The notes under the pieces are model-generated. The model saw only the letters and a list, made by a program, of their open reading frames with translations, had not been told where the DNA came from and ran no database searches. From assembly GCA_020628375.1 (NCBI GenBank), contig JAHDFD010000008.1, forward strand, positions 42,117 to 106,116: a DNA stretch of 64,000 nt, in the 5' to 3' direction. Source of the DNA: Chitinophagales bacterium. Its GTDB lineage: Bacteria > Bacteroidota > Bacteroidia > Chitinophagales > UBA2359. The position numbers and the translations under genes were made by a program. Below, in pieces: positions 26,363 through 35,405 of this stretch. The stretch's first letter is position 1, and every line of letters starts with the position of its first letter.

Positions 26363-27697
26363 ATGAACAGACGCAGAAAAAAGAAATCTAGAAAATGGAT
26401 GCTTATTTTTCCATTGATCCTGATATTGTTGTTTGCTGGGTTTTACTATGCGAAGCAACAGGGAATGGTCGGTAAAAGAACCTACACTAAAATTGCCGCT
26501 GAACCTGTAAAAAAGCGTACTATCATAGAAACGGTGGCAGCAAGTGGTAAGTTATATCCTGAAACTGAGGTAAAAGTAACACCCGATGTTTCTGGTGAGA
26601 TAATATATCTGAATGTAGTTGAAGGCGATTCTGTAAGACAAGGTGAATTAATTGCCCGCATTCAGCCCGATTTGCAGGAGTCATTGGTGGAACAAGCTGA
26701 AGCAGCAGTTAATACGGCAAAGTCTAATATTAAGAATTTAGAAGCAAGAGTAAGTCAGGTTGATATTCAGATCGAAAAAGCACGAGTTGATTATAACAGA
26801 ACAAAAAAGTTGTTCGATGAGGAAGTGATTTCTTTGGTTGAACTACAAAATGCAGAAGCTGCTTTACGAAATTTGGAGGCCGAAAAAGTAGCTTCTATAA
26901 AATCGATCGAAGGTGCTGTTTTTAATGTTGAAAGCGCCGAAGCAGGCTTCAGAGAAAGTAAAAAGAATTTAGCAAAGACCAATATTTACGCACCAATTTC
27001 AGGTATCGTTTCAACGATCAATGTTGAAAAAGGTGAAAGGGTAGTAGGAACTTCTCAGTTTGAAGGAACGGAAATGATGCGTATTTCTAATTACAGTAAT
27101 TTTGAAGTACAGGTAGAAGTAAGCGAGAACGATATCATCAAAGTAAAAGAGGGTGATACTGCCATCGTAGAAATAGATGCTTATTTTGATCGTGAATTTT
27201 TAGGCGTTGTCAAACAAATTTCGAATGCACAGGCAGGTGGCGCTTTAGCTTCCCTTTCTACAGATCAGGTTACAAATTATACTGTTAAGATCATTCTTTT
27301 ACAATCATCGTACAAAGACTTAATGGATAAGGCAAGGAATAGTTTCATTTTCCGTCCGGGTATGTCAGCTTCCGTAGAAATTCAAACAAAGAAACTCAAT
27401 GGTGTGCTAACCGTTCCAATCCAATCAGTTACGATTAGACAGTTGGCTGATTCCCTTAAAAAGGATGAAAATCAGGAAGAAATGTTAGAGGTTGTTTTTG
27501 TATATAATGAAGGTAAAGTAGAACAAAGAACGGTTAAGACAGCCGAACAAGACGACACTTATATTTTGATTAGTGAAGGCTTGGAAAATGGTGAAGAGAT
27601 CGTGAATGCCCCTTATAGAGCGATTAGCAAGCAGCTAAAGCATGACATGGAAGTAGAAAAAGTTGAGAAGAAAGACTTGTTCAAGGATAATAAGTAG
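26363..27697 (+). CDS. HlyD/MacA-type periplasmic adaptor (membrane fusion protein)
   Basis: The 444 residues have a basic N-terminus, one membrane anchor (MLIFPLILILLFAGFYYA, about 13-30) and a biotinyl-lipoyl-like half with GEIIYLNVVEGDSVRQGELI. A coiled-coil hairpin at about 110-205 (VEQAEAAVNTAKSNIKNLEA) is followed by the second lipoyl half YAPISGIVSTINVEKGERV. Beta-barrel and membrane-proximal domains end in VPIQSVTIRQLADS. This is the MacA-like group that normally works with an ABC permease. With the TolC gene just upstream it should form a tripartite exporter, yet no MacB-type or RND gene follows; the next gene is DUF1152. Confidence 0.9.
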   Translation: MNRRRKKKSRKWMLIFPLILILLFAGFYYAKQQGMVGKRTYTKIAAEPVKKRTIIETVAASGKLYPETEVKVTPDVSGEIIYLNVVEGDSVRQGELIARIQPDLQESLVEQAEAAVNTAKSNIKNLEARVSQVDIQIEKARVDYNRTKKLFDEEVISLVELQNAEAALRNLEAEKVASIKSIEGAVFNVESAEAGFRESKKNLAKTNIYAPISGIVSTINVEKGERVVGTSQFEGTEMMRISNYSNFEVQVEVSENDIIKVKEGDTAIVEIDAYFDREFLGVVKQISNAQAGGALASLSTDQVTNYTVKIILLQSSYKDLMDKARNSFIFRPGMSASVEIQTKKLNGVLTVPIQSVTIRQLADSLKKDENQEEMLEVVFVYNEGKVEQRTVKTAEQDDTYILISEGLENGEEIVNAPYRAISKQLKHDMEVEKVEKKDLFKDNK

Positions 27698-27867
27698 GGG
27701 AGATTTTGATAGTCAAGCTTTATATTTTAATTGTCGAAATTTCCGCCCTCTAAAATGTCTCTGCTATTCCAAACTCAAATAATCAACCCGAATTCAATTG
27801 TAGGACATCTCAGACTCAATGATATTATCTTTAAAATATTAAGCTTGTTACATAAAAATTAATCTAA

Positions 27868-28833
27868 TTGAGTTTCTCATTAAACCAAATACCCATATTT
27901 GAAGAACTAAAAGAAAGTAAATCAATTCTACTTGCTGGTGCAGGTGGTGGTTTTGATATTTTTAGTGGTATTCCTTTATACTTCAACTTAAAGAACCAGG
28001 GAAAGAAGGTGGTGCTTGCTAATTTTTCATTCACGCTACTATTTGAAACTAGTTCAGAAAAAGTATTTCCCTATTGCTACAAAATAAGAAGTGGGGACAG
28101 TGATCTTTCGGGAAGAAATTATTTTCCAGAGAAATATTTGAAATTATGGTTCGGGCTTCAAGGTGAGAATCCTGACTTATATGCTTTTGATCGAATAGGT
28201 GTTAATCCACTAAGAGATGCATATAAGTATTTAATTAAAAAACACGAAATAGACACAGTACTATTAGTTGATGGTGGTACCGATAGCTTAATGTTTGGAG
28301 ATGAAGATGGATTAGGAACCCCACAAGAAGATATTTGCTCTATGGCAGCAGTATATCGAACGGGTATAAAAAAGCAATATCTTGTAAGTGTTGGTTTTGG
28401 AATTGATCATTTTCATGGCGTTTCACATTTTAGATTCTTAGAAAATGTAGCTGAAATTGCAAAAGATGGAGGATATCTGGGTATGTTTCAAATTACTAAG
28501 GAAATGGTTGAAGCTGAAAAATATATCGATGCGGTTAAATTCGCTAATGATAAAATGAGTGGAATGGAAAGTATAGTTTCCAACTCCATAGTAAGCGCCT
28601 TAGAAGGAGAATACGGAAATCATCATCGTACAAGAAGAACAAAGGGAAGTGATTTATGGATAAACCCGCTTATGACTATTTACTGGTGTTTTAATTTAAG
28701 GGGAGTCATCAAAAAAATAAAATATTTTGATAGGATCAGAAACGTAAATACCATTGGTCAATTCAATGTTGAACTTTCGAAATATCGAAATGAACTAGAA
28801 GCTTTAAGAGAGAAAAGAAATATACCAATTTAA
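27868..28833 (+). CDS. DUF1152 domain-containing protein
   Basis: The 321 residues fit DUF1152: SILLAGAGGGFDIFSGIPLY at about 18-37 is a nucleotide-binding-like glycine loop, VDGGTDSLMFGDEDGLGTP near 138-156 an acidic motif, and VSVGFGIDHFHGVSHF a His-rich motif. Proteins of this family are cytosolic and of unknown biochemical function. The only usable start near the first conserved residues is TTG at 27868, directly after an in-frame stop, so a non-ATG start is inferred. There is a 170-base spacer before it with no recognised signal. Confidence 0.8.
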   Translation: MSFSLNQIPIFEELKESKSILLAGAGGGFDIFSGIPLYFNLKNQGKKVVLANFSFTLLFETSSEKVFPYCYKIRSGDSDLSGRNYFPEKYLKLWFGLQGENPDLYAFDRIGVNPLRDAYKYLIKKHEIDTVLLVDGGTDSLMFGDEDGLGTPQEDICSMAAVYRTGIKKQYLVSVGFGIDHFHGVSHFRFLENVAEIAKDGGYLGMFQITKEMVEAEKYIDAVKFANDKMSGMESIVSNSIVSALEGEYGNHHRTRRTKGSDLWINPLMTIYWCFNLRGVIKKIKYFDRIRNVNTIGQFNVELSKYRNELEALREKRNIPI

Positions 28834-28878
28834 AAAAGAGAGTAGCTTAAGAAAAAATAAATGAAATAAGACCTGAAG

Positions 28879-29847
28879 CTACCTCTTCTTCCTTGATTTT
28901 ATCAAAAAAGCGTCCAATGACTTTTCGAAATTTGCTTTCATTTCTGGTACATTTATTTTTGTAAAAACCTTAATGGTTCTTTTAAAATTATCATGAGGAG
29001 TCAGCACTTCTTTTTCTTCAGCAAATTCAGGATATGCTAAAGCTTCTAAAATGGCTAAATCCCACATAATCCATTTTCTTTTCTCTTTATCTGTTTCCTG
29101 CCAAAATCGATCATAATTTTCCCAGCGATCTATCAAGTAATCACCAATACCACCACGATTTTTAAGCAATACATCCATTACCGATTTCTCAAAAACCAAA
29201 TGCTGACTTGTTGTAGCAGTCATTACTCTAAAATCTAAGTTGGAAGTATTCAATAAAGCATTTACAGCATTCGGATCATTATTGGTATTAAACTCCCTTT
29301 TATTCCAGGTATTACTTTTTACTTCATACCAAAATCCTAAATAGTTAACAGAAATTTTATCTATGATCTTCGGTTCAAGCAAAACCGCAGAAGCAATATT
29401 GGTACACGGACCCAATATAACAATCGATAGCTTTTCCCCTTTTGGGCTTGCTAAGGCTTGCTCTATGATAAAATTAGCTGCATCAGAAGCTTGTGGTCTT
29501 TGCTCATTTACCATTGGAAAGTTACTTCCTTCTACTGCAGGTATATGCTCTTTTCCCAATAACTCAAGGATTTCTTCATTAAGTCTTTGACTCTCACCTA
29601 CAGAGTCATTTGGTGTTCTCGGATTCGTATGCCATTGTGCCGAAGTTAATCCAATAACATCTAATTTTGGTTCTAATAATGCCCATGCTATTGCGTACAG
29701 ATCATCAACCTCATTAGCGGTATCTGCATCAATAATTACCCGAACAGGATCTGTGCTTTTTTCCTGATCTGAAAGTAATCCTTTAGGGTAGATACCAGAA
29801 AAAAAGATCAATTTTGAATTATTTGTTATGAATGCTCTTCTTTGCAT
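28879..29847 (-). CDS. Inosine-uridine nucleoside hydrolase family protein
   Basis: The 322 residues carry the calcium-binding motif VIIDADTANEVDDLYA, with Asp40, Asp42, Asp48 and Asp49 forming the DxDxxxxxDD signature. GPCTNIASAVL and the NNDPNAVN segment contact ribose. Family members hydrolyse the N-glycosidic bond of nucleosides. The first 25 residues include a modest hydrophobic stretch (LIFFSGIY) after MQRRAF, so periplasmic export is possible but uncertain. It converges on the DUF1152 gene with 45 bases between stops. Confidence 0.88.
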   Translation of the reverse strand: MQRRAFITNNSKLIFFSGIYPKGLLSDQEKSTDPVRVIIDADTANEVDDLYAIAWALLEPKLDVIGLTSAQWHTNPRTPNDSVGESQRLNEEILELLGKEHIPAVEGSNFPMVNEQRPQASDAANFIIEQALASPKGEKLSIVILGPCTNIASAVLLEPKIIDKISVNYLGFWYEVKSNTWNKREFNTNNDPNAVNALLNTSNLDFRVMTATTSQHLVFEKSVMDVLLKNRGGIGDYLIDRWENYDRFWQETDKEKRKWIMWDLAILEALAYPEFAEEKEVLTPHDNFKRTIKVFTKINVPEMKANFEKSLDAFLIKSRKKR

Positions 29848-29919
29848 TTTTTGAAGAATTATAGTTTAAAACGATTTTTGATAGAGATGTAGCAATGCTG
29901 CGTCTGTACATTGTAAAAT

Positions 29920-30016
29920 AATTTTATGCGTTTAGCGAGCTAAATAAATGCGATTTTTCAACATCAGGTTCATAAAATATTGGTTTTCAGTTGATAGAAA
30001 TTTAAACATACTCTAA
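29920..30016. repeat. Dispersed intergenic repeat, copy 2 (uninterrupted)
   Basis: About 97 bases match the split copy at 20217-20454, including GATTTTTCAACATCAGGTTC-type core sequence. It begins with a short palindrome, TTTAGCGAGCTAAA. It lies in the 283-base spacer between the divergent nucleoside hydrolase and phosphotransferase genes. No convincing reading frame is conserved between copies. Confidence 0.8.
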
Positions 30017-30130
30017 GTTGGTTCTAAGTTAAAAACTAATTTCCGGTCGGAGTATAGTAATTACTGTAATTGTATTCTGAGAAACAATTTTATTTAGTTA
30101 TAATAGCTCACCTCATATTACTTTTACATC

Positions 30131-31156
30131 ATGAGTTTAAAAGATCAGTTTTTAGAGAAATTCCCTGATGCTTTCTTTTTGGAAAGAAATGTGGATCAAG
30201 TCAATAGATATTTACAACAACAGGAATTCTTACATAAAAACGAGAATATCAGATCTTTGGAGAAACCCGGAGAAGGAAATATGAATTTCGTTTTAAGAGT
30301 TATTACCAATCAACGTTCATTCATTTTAAAGCAAGCTCGTCCCTGGGTAGAAAAATTCCCGCAAATAGGAGCTCCGATAGAAAGAGTTTCAGTTGAAGCT
30401 AAGTTTTTTCAGAGTTTAGAAGATAATACCGGACTACATAATTATTCTCCAAAATGTTTACGTTTTGATGATCATAATTTCATTCTGATAACCGAAGATT
30501 TAGGAAAAGGAGCAGATTATAATTCTATATATAAGCAAGATCAATTGCTTGGTGAAACCGACTTAGCAAGTTTAATAGATTATCTTTCGATGTTACACGA
30601 AACGAAGATTCCAACTGATTTTCCTGATAATCTGGCAATGAGAAAACTTAATCACGAGCATATCTTTAATTTTCCTTTCCTGAAAGAGAACGGTTTTAAT
30701 TTGGATGAAGTTCAAGAAGGATTACAATCTGTGTCGATATTGTATAAATCGAATGATAAACTCAAACAGGAAATTGAAAAATGCGGTGTAATTTATCTAT
30801 CCAAAGGTAAGCATCTAATACATGGGGATTTCTACCCGGGTAGTTGGTTGAGTGTATCAGATGGCATTAAAGTAATTGATCCTGAATTTGGGTTTGTGGG
30901 ACCTGTAGAATTTGATTTGGCAGTATTAATAGCTCATTTAATGATGGCAGAACAGCCTGTTCATTATATTGATAAAATATTGCAGGAATACCAACAGATC
31001 ATTGAGCTTGATAAAGGTTTGTTGGCTCAATTTTCCGGTATCGAAATTCTACGTCGATCAATTGGTATTGCGCAACTACCTTTAGCATTGGATTTAAAAA
31101 CCAAGAAGGAATTAATGGATCGTGCAGCTGAATGGATTCTTCAAAGGAAATTTTAG
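30131..31156 (+). CDS. Phosphotransferase, S-methyl-5-thioribose-kinase-like
   Basis: The 341 residues have a protein-kinase-like fold of the APH family. EKPGEGNMNFVLRV at 44-57 is the nucleotide loop and FILKQARPW near 64-72 carries the ATP-contacting Lys67. LIHGDFYPGSWL has the catalytic HGD at 231-233. VIDPEFGFVGPVEFDLA at 248-264 replaces the usual IDF(E/D) motif. The HGDxxxGS and DPEF combination is characteristic of methylthioribose kinase in methionine salvage, but the protein is about 50 residues shorter than typical MtnK and no mtnA neighbour is present. Substrate is inferred. Confidence 0.75.
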   Translation: MSLKDQFLEKFPDAFFLERNVDQVNRYLQQQEFLHKNENIRSLEKPGEGNMNFVLRVITNQRSFILKQARPWVEKFPQIGAPIERVSVEAKFFQSLEDNTGLHNYSPKCLRFDDHNFILITEDLGKGADYNSIYKQDQLLGETDLASLIDYLSMLHETKIPTDFPDNLAMRKLNHEHIFNFPFLKENGFNLDEVQEGLQSVSILYKSNDKLKQEIEKCGVIYLSKGKHLIHGDFYPGSWLSVSDGIKVIDPEFGFVGPVEFDLAVLIAHLMMAEQPVHYIDKILQEYQQIIELDKGLLAQFSGIEILRRSIGIAQLPLALDLKTKKELMDRAAEWILQRKF

Positions 31157-31158
31157 TT

Positions 31159-33672
31159 TTACTCTACTCCCACATCGATCATCTGCTTATTCATCCCTTC
31201 TAGAGCTTCAACTTCATAAGCTCTATAAAAATCTTCTCCAATTATTTCTAATTTGTAAGTGCCAGCCTCATCCATTTTAATAACGATCAATTTTTTATGA
31301 GGAATAAATGAACGGAGCACTTTTCCATTCATATCTGAAATTTTTACCAAATGATCGAATCGCTCATTCAGCCTTATAAATGGTAGAGAGAAATTGGCAG
31401 TATTGCCAAAGTTATCTATTCTTTTAACCTTTACGGGCCAGCCTCTCATTGGTTTATTATTATATTCAGAATTTAAACCATACCCTCTTTTGTAAACACT
31501 ACTTTCTATGTTTTGTGTTGCCTGAAAAAACTTTATAATGGCATAGCCTGGTGCTTTATTATGTAGTTTACTCGGTTTGAAATTATATTGTTTCGGATTA
31601 AAAACTGCTTTCACAGTAAAGTAATTATTGAAACTATCTTTAAAATTTCCGATTGGACGATCAGCAATTTTCTTCTTTTTCTGATAATCGGGTGGGAACC
31701 ATGAACGAGCATAGGTGTTAGAAGCTGCGGGAATACTAATGCCATTTACTGCATCTTTCCATTTATCTATACCATATTGAAAACTCATACCTAAATGTTG
31801 ATCCCCACAAATATGGAAAGCGGCACATTTTTTAAGAATTTCGAGAGTTTTGTTCCTTTTCGATTGTGGCCATCCATTCGTGTCAAAATCCCATGCATAA
31901 GTAGTTTGTGGATATTGATTCCTTTCTGGAATTACTCTGCTATGATCCTGATGGATCTGTGTTAATGGTGTTTGACTTAAAACAACCTTTAACCATGTGT
32001 TTGTTGACCAATTTTCAGACCACTTATTCAAAAAGTTTTCTTGTTGTGATCCTAATAGTTCTAGTTTTTCTTTATCGAGTTGTTTGGCTTTTTCTTTAAC
32101 AAGCTGATAATTTTTTGAATCTGCAATTTTGGGAAGATTTTTATATTTTGGTGGGGCAGATTTGAATTTTCGATCTTCTAAAATTGCGAAGTCTATACCA
32201 CCAAATTCATAATTTGTATAATAAGTATTGATCCCATCAACAGCCTGTCCTTTGGTTTCAGGTAAGTGATTTGTCTGGGTAGATTCGGTCATATTAACAA
32301 AATCACTTGAAAGTAAGTATCCACCATGTCTGGCCTCTTTTTTTTCTTCTTTGTTAAGTTCTTGCCCTAAAGCTCCCCATAAATTGGGTTGAAAAACATC
32401 GTGATCATCGGTGAGTAATATAGAAGGATAATGTTGTAAAAGGTCTTTAAAAGCCCAACCGAATTGAAACCATTTATAAAAATAATCTAACCTTGAAAGA
32501 GATTCTGGAAAACGATGATCTAAGAGCCCATATTCCAATCCGGTTTCATAAATTTGATCACCTGCAAAAAAGAGTAGGTCGGGTTGATGAGATTTAACAT
32601 TTTCAATAATGTCTTTATGTGGAAAGCCATAATGATAAATACAGGAAATTCCTCCAAGAACTAAAGAATCTTTCTTTTGACAATAAGGTTTTATTATACC
32701 TTCATCGAAATAAATATTGTTTTCAAAAGTATAAGAAATTCTATATGGGAAAGTTTCGTTTTTCTGATAAGGAATATCGAATAATGTATTGTAATTTTCC
32801 TCGGAAATATTAGCATCTGCAATTTTGGTCCATTGATTGTTTTGTTTAATTTCTAAACTGACTGAACGACTTAAATCTATTCTTGGAACGAATTGTACAG
32901 AAAGTTTCAATCTATCTGGTTGAACCAAATATTTTGAGAATACGATTGGGCCGAACTGTCGCTCAGCAAAATGAAATGATTCGCTTGACTTTATGGATAA
33001 GTTATCAATACTCAATGATCGTTCTCTTATTCCTTCTAGTGGCATTTCATCTTTGATCAAATGCGCCATTAGGCTAATTTGTCCATGTAATACGTCGATA
33101 CTAAAACGTTCCTCTAAATAACTGACTTCTTCTCCATTTTGATATAAACTAAGACTGATAGTAGTAGCATCAACATCTTTAAGAATGTTTAGTCGAATTT
33201 TATAATGAGTATCTGGTTTGGGAAAATCTGAAATAGCTTTTTTCTTTTGTTTATCTATAAAAAGTTCACCATTCAAATTCAATCCTATTTTTAAACCTAA
33301 TCCAAATACCGCCGCAGCCTGATAACCTTCAAATAAGTCTTTTTTACCGATCTCAAAGCCTATAAAAGAGTAATCTTTTTTTAGTCCTAATTCTTCTTTG
33401 AATAAAGTCTGAAACTCGTATTCAATTTCAATAAATCCTGTTTTTTCATTTACTTCTTTGTTTAGAATACAAATCTCTCTTACATTTCCAGATACTTCGC
33501 AATGAGCTTTGCCATCTTCAATTTTCCAATCTTGCAATGGGTTTGACCAAAGACTGGGTTCAAGCCAATGCCCATCAATTGTTTTATTGAAATCGAAAAA
33601 TTGTTCAGTGTGCTGCTTTTGACCTATTAGCAACAAGTTGTTTAAACATAAAATAAAGAGTATATATCGCAT
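31159..33672 (-). CDS. PhoD-like / alkaline phosphatase D-type metallophosphoesterase, secreted
   Basis: The 837 residues open with a short signal-like segment (MRYILFILCLNNLLLIG). Residues up to about 230 form a beta-rich, concanavalin-like domain. A PhoD-type metallophosphatase core follows: FFAGDQIYETG near 367, LLTDDHDVFQPNLWG near 423 and HICGDQHLGM near 621 supply metal ligands. The C-terminal 150 residues are beta-rich with unknown role. The family hydrolyses phosphodiesters or monoesters. It abuts the convergent phosphotransferase gene (2 bases between stops). Confidence 0.8.
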   Translation of the reverse strand: MRYILFILCLNNLLLIGQKQHTEQFFDFNKTIDGHWLEPSLWSNPLQDWKIEDGKAHCEVSGNVREICILNKEVNEKTGFIEIEYEFQTLFKEELGLKKDYSFIGFEIGKKDLFEGYQAAAVFGLGLKIGLNLNGELFIDKQKKKAISDFPKPDTHYKIRLNILKDVDATTISLSLYQNGEEVSYLEERFSIDVLHGQISLMAHLIKDEMPLEGIRERSLSIDNLSIKSSESFHFAERQFGPIVFSKYLVQPDRLKLSVQFVPRIDLSRSVSLEIKQNNQWTKIADANISEENYNTLFDIPYQKNETFPYRISYTFENNIYFDEGIIKPYCQKKDSLVLGGISCIYHYGFPHKDIIENVKSHQPDLLFFAGDQIYETGLEYGLLDHRFPESLSRLDYFYKWFQFGWAFKDLLQHYPSILLTDDHDVFQPNLWGALGQELNKEEKKEARHGGYLLSSDFVNMTESTQTNHLPETKGQAVDGINTYYTNYEFGGIDFAILEDRKFKSAPPKYKNLPKIADSKNYQLVKEKAKQLDKEKLELLGSQQENFLNKWSENWSTNTWLKVVLSQTPLTQIHQDHSRVIPERNQYPQTTYAWDFDTNGWPQSKRNKTLEILKKCAAFHICGDQHLGMSFQYGIDKWKDAVNGISIPAASNTYARSWFPPDYQKKKKIADRPIGNFKDSFNNYFTVKAVFNPKQYNFKPSKLHNKAPGYAIIKFFQATQNIESSVYKRGYGLNSEYNNKPMRGWPVKVKRIDNFGNTANFSLPFIRLNERFDHLVKISDMNGKVLRSFIPHKKLIVIKMDEAGTYKLEIIGEDFYRAYEVEALEGMNKQMIDVGVE

Positions 33673-33690
33673 CGGTTTGAACCTTGACTA

Positions 33691-34695
33691 TTAGTTTTTA
33701 TTTGCCAACTGCCCACATGCTGCATCTATATCTTTTCCTCTGCTCCTTCTTAGTGTTATTGTGATACCTTGTCGGGCAACTGTTTGCTGAAATTTGAGTA
33801 GTTTTTCTTCTTTTGCTTTCTCTAAACCTGTTCCTGCAACGGTATTGTATTCAATCATGTTTACCTTACAGGGAACGTTCCTGCAAAATGCAACCAATTC
33901 ATTTGCATCCTGAACCGACTCATTGAAATTGTTGAATAGAATGTATTCATAATAAACCATTCTTCCGGTTTGGTCATAGTAATACTTAAGGGCATCCTTT
34001 AAAGCTGCCAAAGTATTCTGCTCATTAATAGGCATAATCTGATTACGTTTCTCATCATTTGCTGCATGAAGTGAAAGCGCAAGATTAACTTTTTTGTTAT
34101 CGTCGGCTAACTTTCGGATCATTTTAGCAATTCCTGCTGTTGAAACAGTAATTCTTCGTGGAGAACGATGTAATCCATCCTCAGCTGTAATACGTTCTAT
34201 AGACTTTAAAACATTATTATAATTCAATAATGGCTCACCCATTCCCATGTAAACAATATTACTGAGGGGAGTGCTATAATGTTCTTCTGAAATTTGATTT
34301 AAAATAAATACCTGATCGAAAATTTCTCCCGGATCTAAATTTCTCATACGTTTCATTTGACCTGTAGCGCAGAATTTACAAGTCAGACTGCAACCAACCT
34401 GAGAAGAAACACATGCTGTATATCGGTCATCGGTAGGTATAAGCACACCTTCCACTAAATGATCATCGAATAGTCTGAAACGTAATTTTATCGTACCATC
34501 ATTACTTTTTTGTAAGGTGTCAATACTTATTCCATTAATCATAAAATGCTCATCGAGCCAGGCACGTAACGATTTAGATAAATTGGTCATTGCGTTAAAA
34601 TCACTAGCACCTTTCTGCCACAACCATTGCCATATTTGCTTCGCTCTGAATGCCTGCTGACCACCTTCCTTCATTAAAGATGTCAACTCTTCCAA
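33691..34695 (-). CDS. rlmN: 23S rRNA (adenine2503-C2)-methyltransferase
   Basis: The radical-SAM motif CSLTCKFCATG is present, with C-x3-C-x2-C. QAFRAKQIWQWLWQKG near the N-terminus, GMGEPLLNYNNVLKSI, and a C-terminal Cys in DIDAACGQLA (the methyl-carrying Cys partner) define RlmN. It methylates A2503 of 23S rRNA and A37 of some tRNAs. The start is odd: the listed codon is TTG, and in-frame codons upstream spell KKDIRKLS, which resembles the normal RlmN N-terminus, while no ATG or GTG occurs before the upstream stop. The real start may be a non-standard codon farther upstream. Confidence 0.93.
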   Translation of the reverse strand: MEELTSLMKEGGQQAFRAKQIWQWLWQKGASDFNAMTNLSKSLRAWLDEHFMINGISIDTLQKSNDGTIKLRFRLFDDHLVEGVLIPTDDRYTACVSSQVGCSLTCKFCATGQMKRMRNLDPGEIFDQVFILNQISEEHYSTPLSNIVYMGMGEPLLNYNNVLKSIERITAEDGLHRSPRRITVSTAGIAKMIRKLADDNKKVNLALSLHAANDEKRNQIMPINEQNTLAALKDALKYYYDQTGRMVYYEYILFNNFNESVQDANELVAFCRNVPCKVNMIEYNTVAGTGLEKAKEEKLLKFQQTVARQGITITLRRSRGKDIDAACGQLANKN

Positions 34696-34749
34696 GCTTA
34701 ATTTCCGTATGTCTTTTTTATTATTTATTACTTTGTATGTTATGAGTTG

Positions 34750-35370
34750 TTAAAATAAAAATCCTAAGGAAAACTCTAAACGAGCAAGCATAAATTTGCG
34801 GTTAAGTCGTGCAAATTGAGGGTCAATGATCGCTTCATCAACAAAACCTGATTCTATACCCCAGCCAAAGCCACCCAAAATTTCCAGAACAATTGGGTCT
34901 GTTCCTAATTTATATCCTCCCGAAAAGCCCAGACCACCAAGCCAACCCTTTTCACTGGCAATTTTATCAAAGTTATCAGAAACCAAACGAGTATATTCTT
35001 CTTCAAGAAACATCAATTTTACATAAGGACCTATAAAAAATCCCAAAGGAGCAATTTTTGTTTCATTACTGAAAATATACCATCGTAACTCAGGAGTAAT
35101 ATCCAAACCTCTGAATTCGAGTCTTTCAGTAGTACCTGTGGTTACAACACTTGTTTCATCTCGACGATAAACACCATATCCACCCGATATAGACCAGCTG
35201 AATTTTTCTTTAATAGCACTTTCAAATGATAAGCCATATACTTTAACAGCATCTAAGAAATTCAAATGACCATAGATATTATGTTTCAGTACATTTCTTT
35301 GTGCATTTATTTCATTTACAAAGAAAAGGCACAATAAACAGCAAATCCCATATTTGATACATTTAGGCAT
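34750..35370 (-). CDS. Secreted outer-membrane beta-barrel-like protein, unknown
   Basis: The 206 residues have a signal peptide ending NEINAQ and then beta-alternating sequence: FSWSISGGYGVYRR, ITPELRWYIFS, LGFFIGPYVKLMFLEEE, GLGFSGGYKLGTD, LEILGGFGWGIES and the terminal LARLEFSLGFLF with final Phe. This resembles the small DUF3575-type barrels of Bacteroidota, but assignment is by pattern. A minus-strand -7-like box TAATTTTG lies at 35396-35403, between this gene and the histidine kinase. Confidence 0.6.
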   Translation of the reverse strand: MPKCIKYGICCLLCLFFVNEINAQRNVLKHNIYGHLNFLDAVKVYGLSFESAIKEKFSWSISGGYGVYRRDETSVVTTGTTERLEFRGLDITPELRWYIFSNETKIAPLGFFIGPYVKLMFLEEEYTRLVSDNFDKIASEKGWLGGLGFSGGYKLGTDPIVLEILGGFGWGIESGFVDEAIIDPQFARLNRKFMLARLEFSLGFLF

Positions 35371-35405
35371 AGGTTCTAACTTGATAAATCTTGCACAAAA
35401 TTAAG

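Noticed and set aside
31159..33672. Polysaccharide-utilisation link for the PhoD-like protein with its beta-rich N-terminal domain
   Set aside because: No SusC/SusD pair or glycosidase is adjacent, and the catalytic motifs are those of a phosphoesterase.
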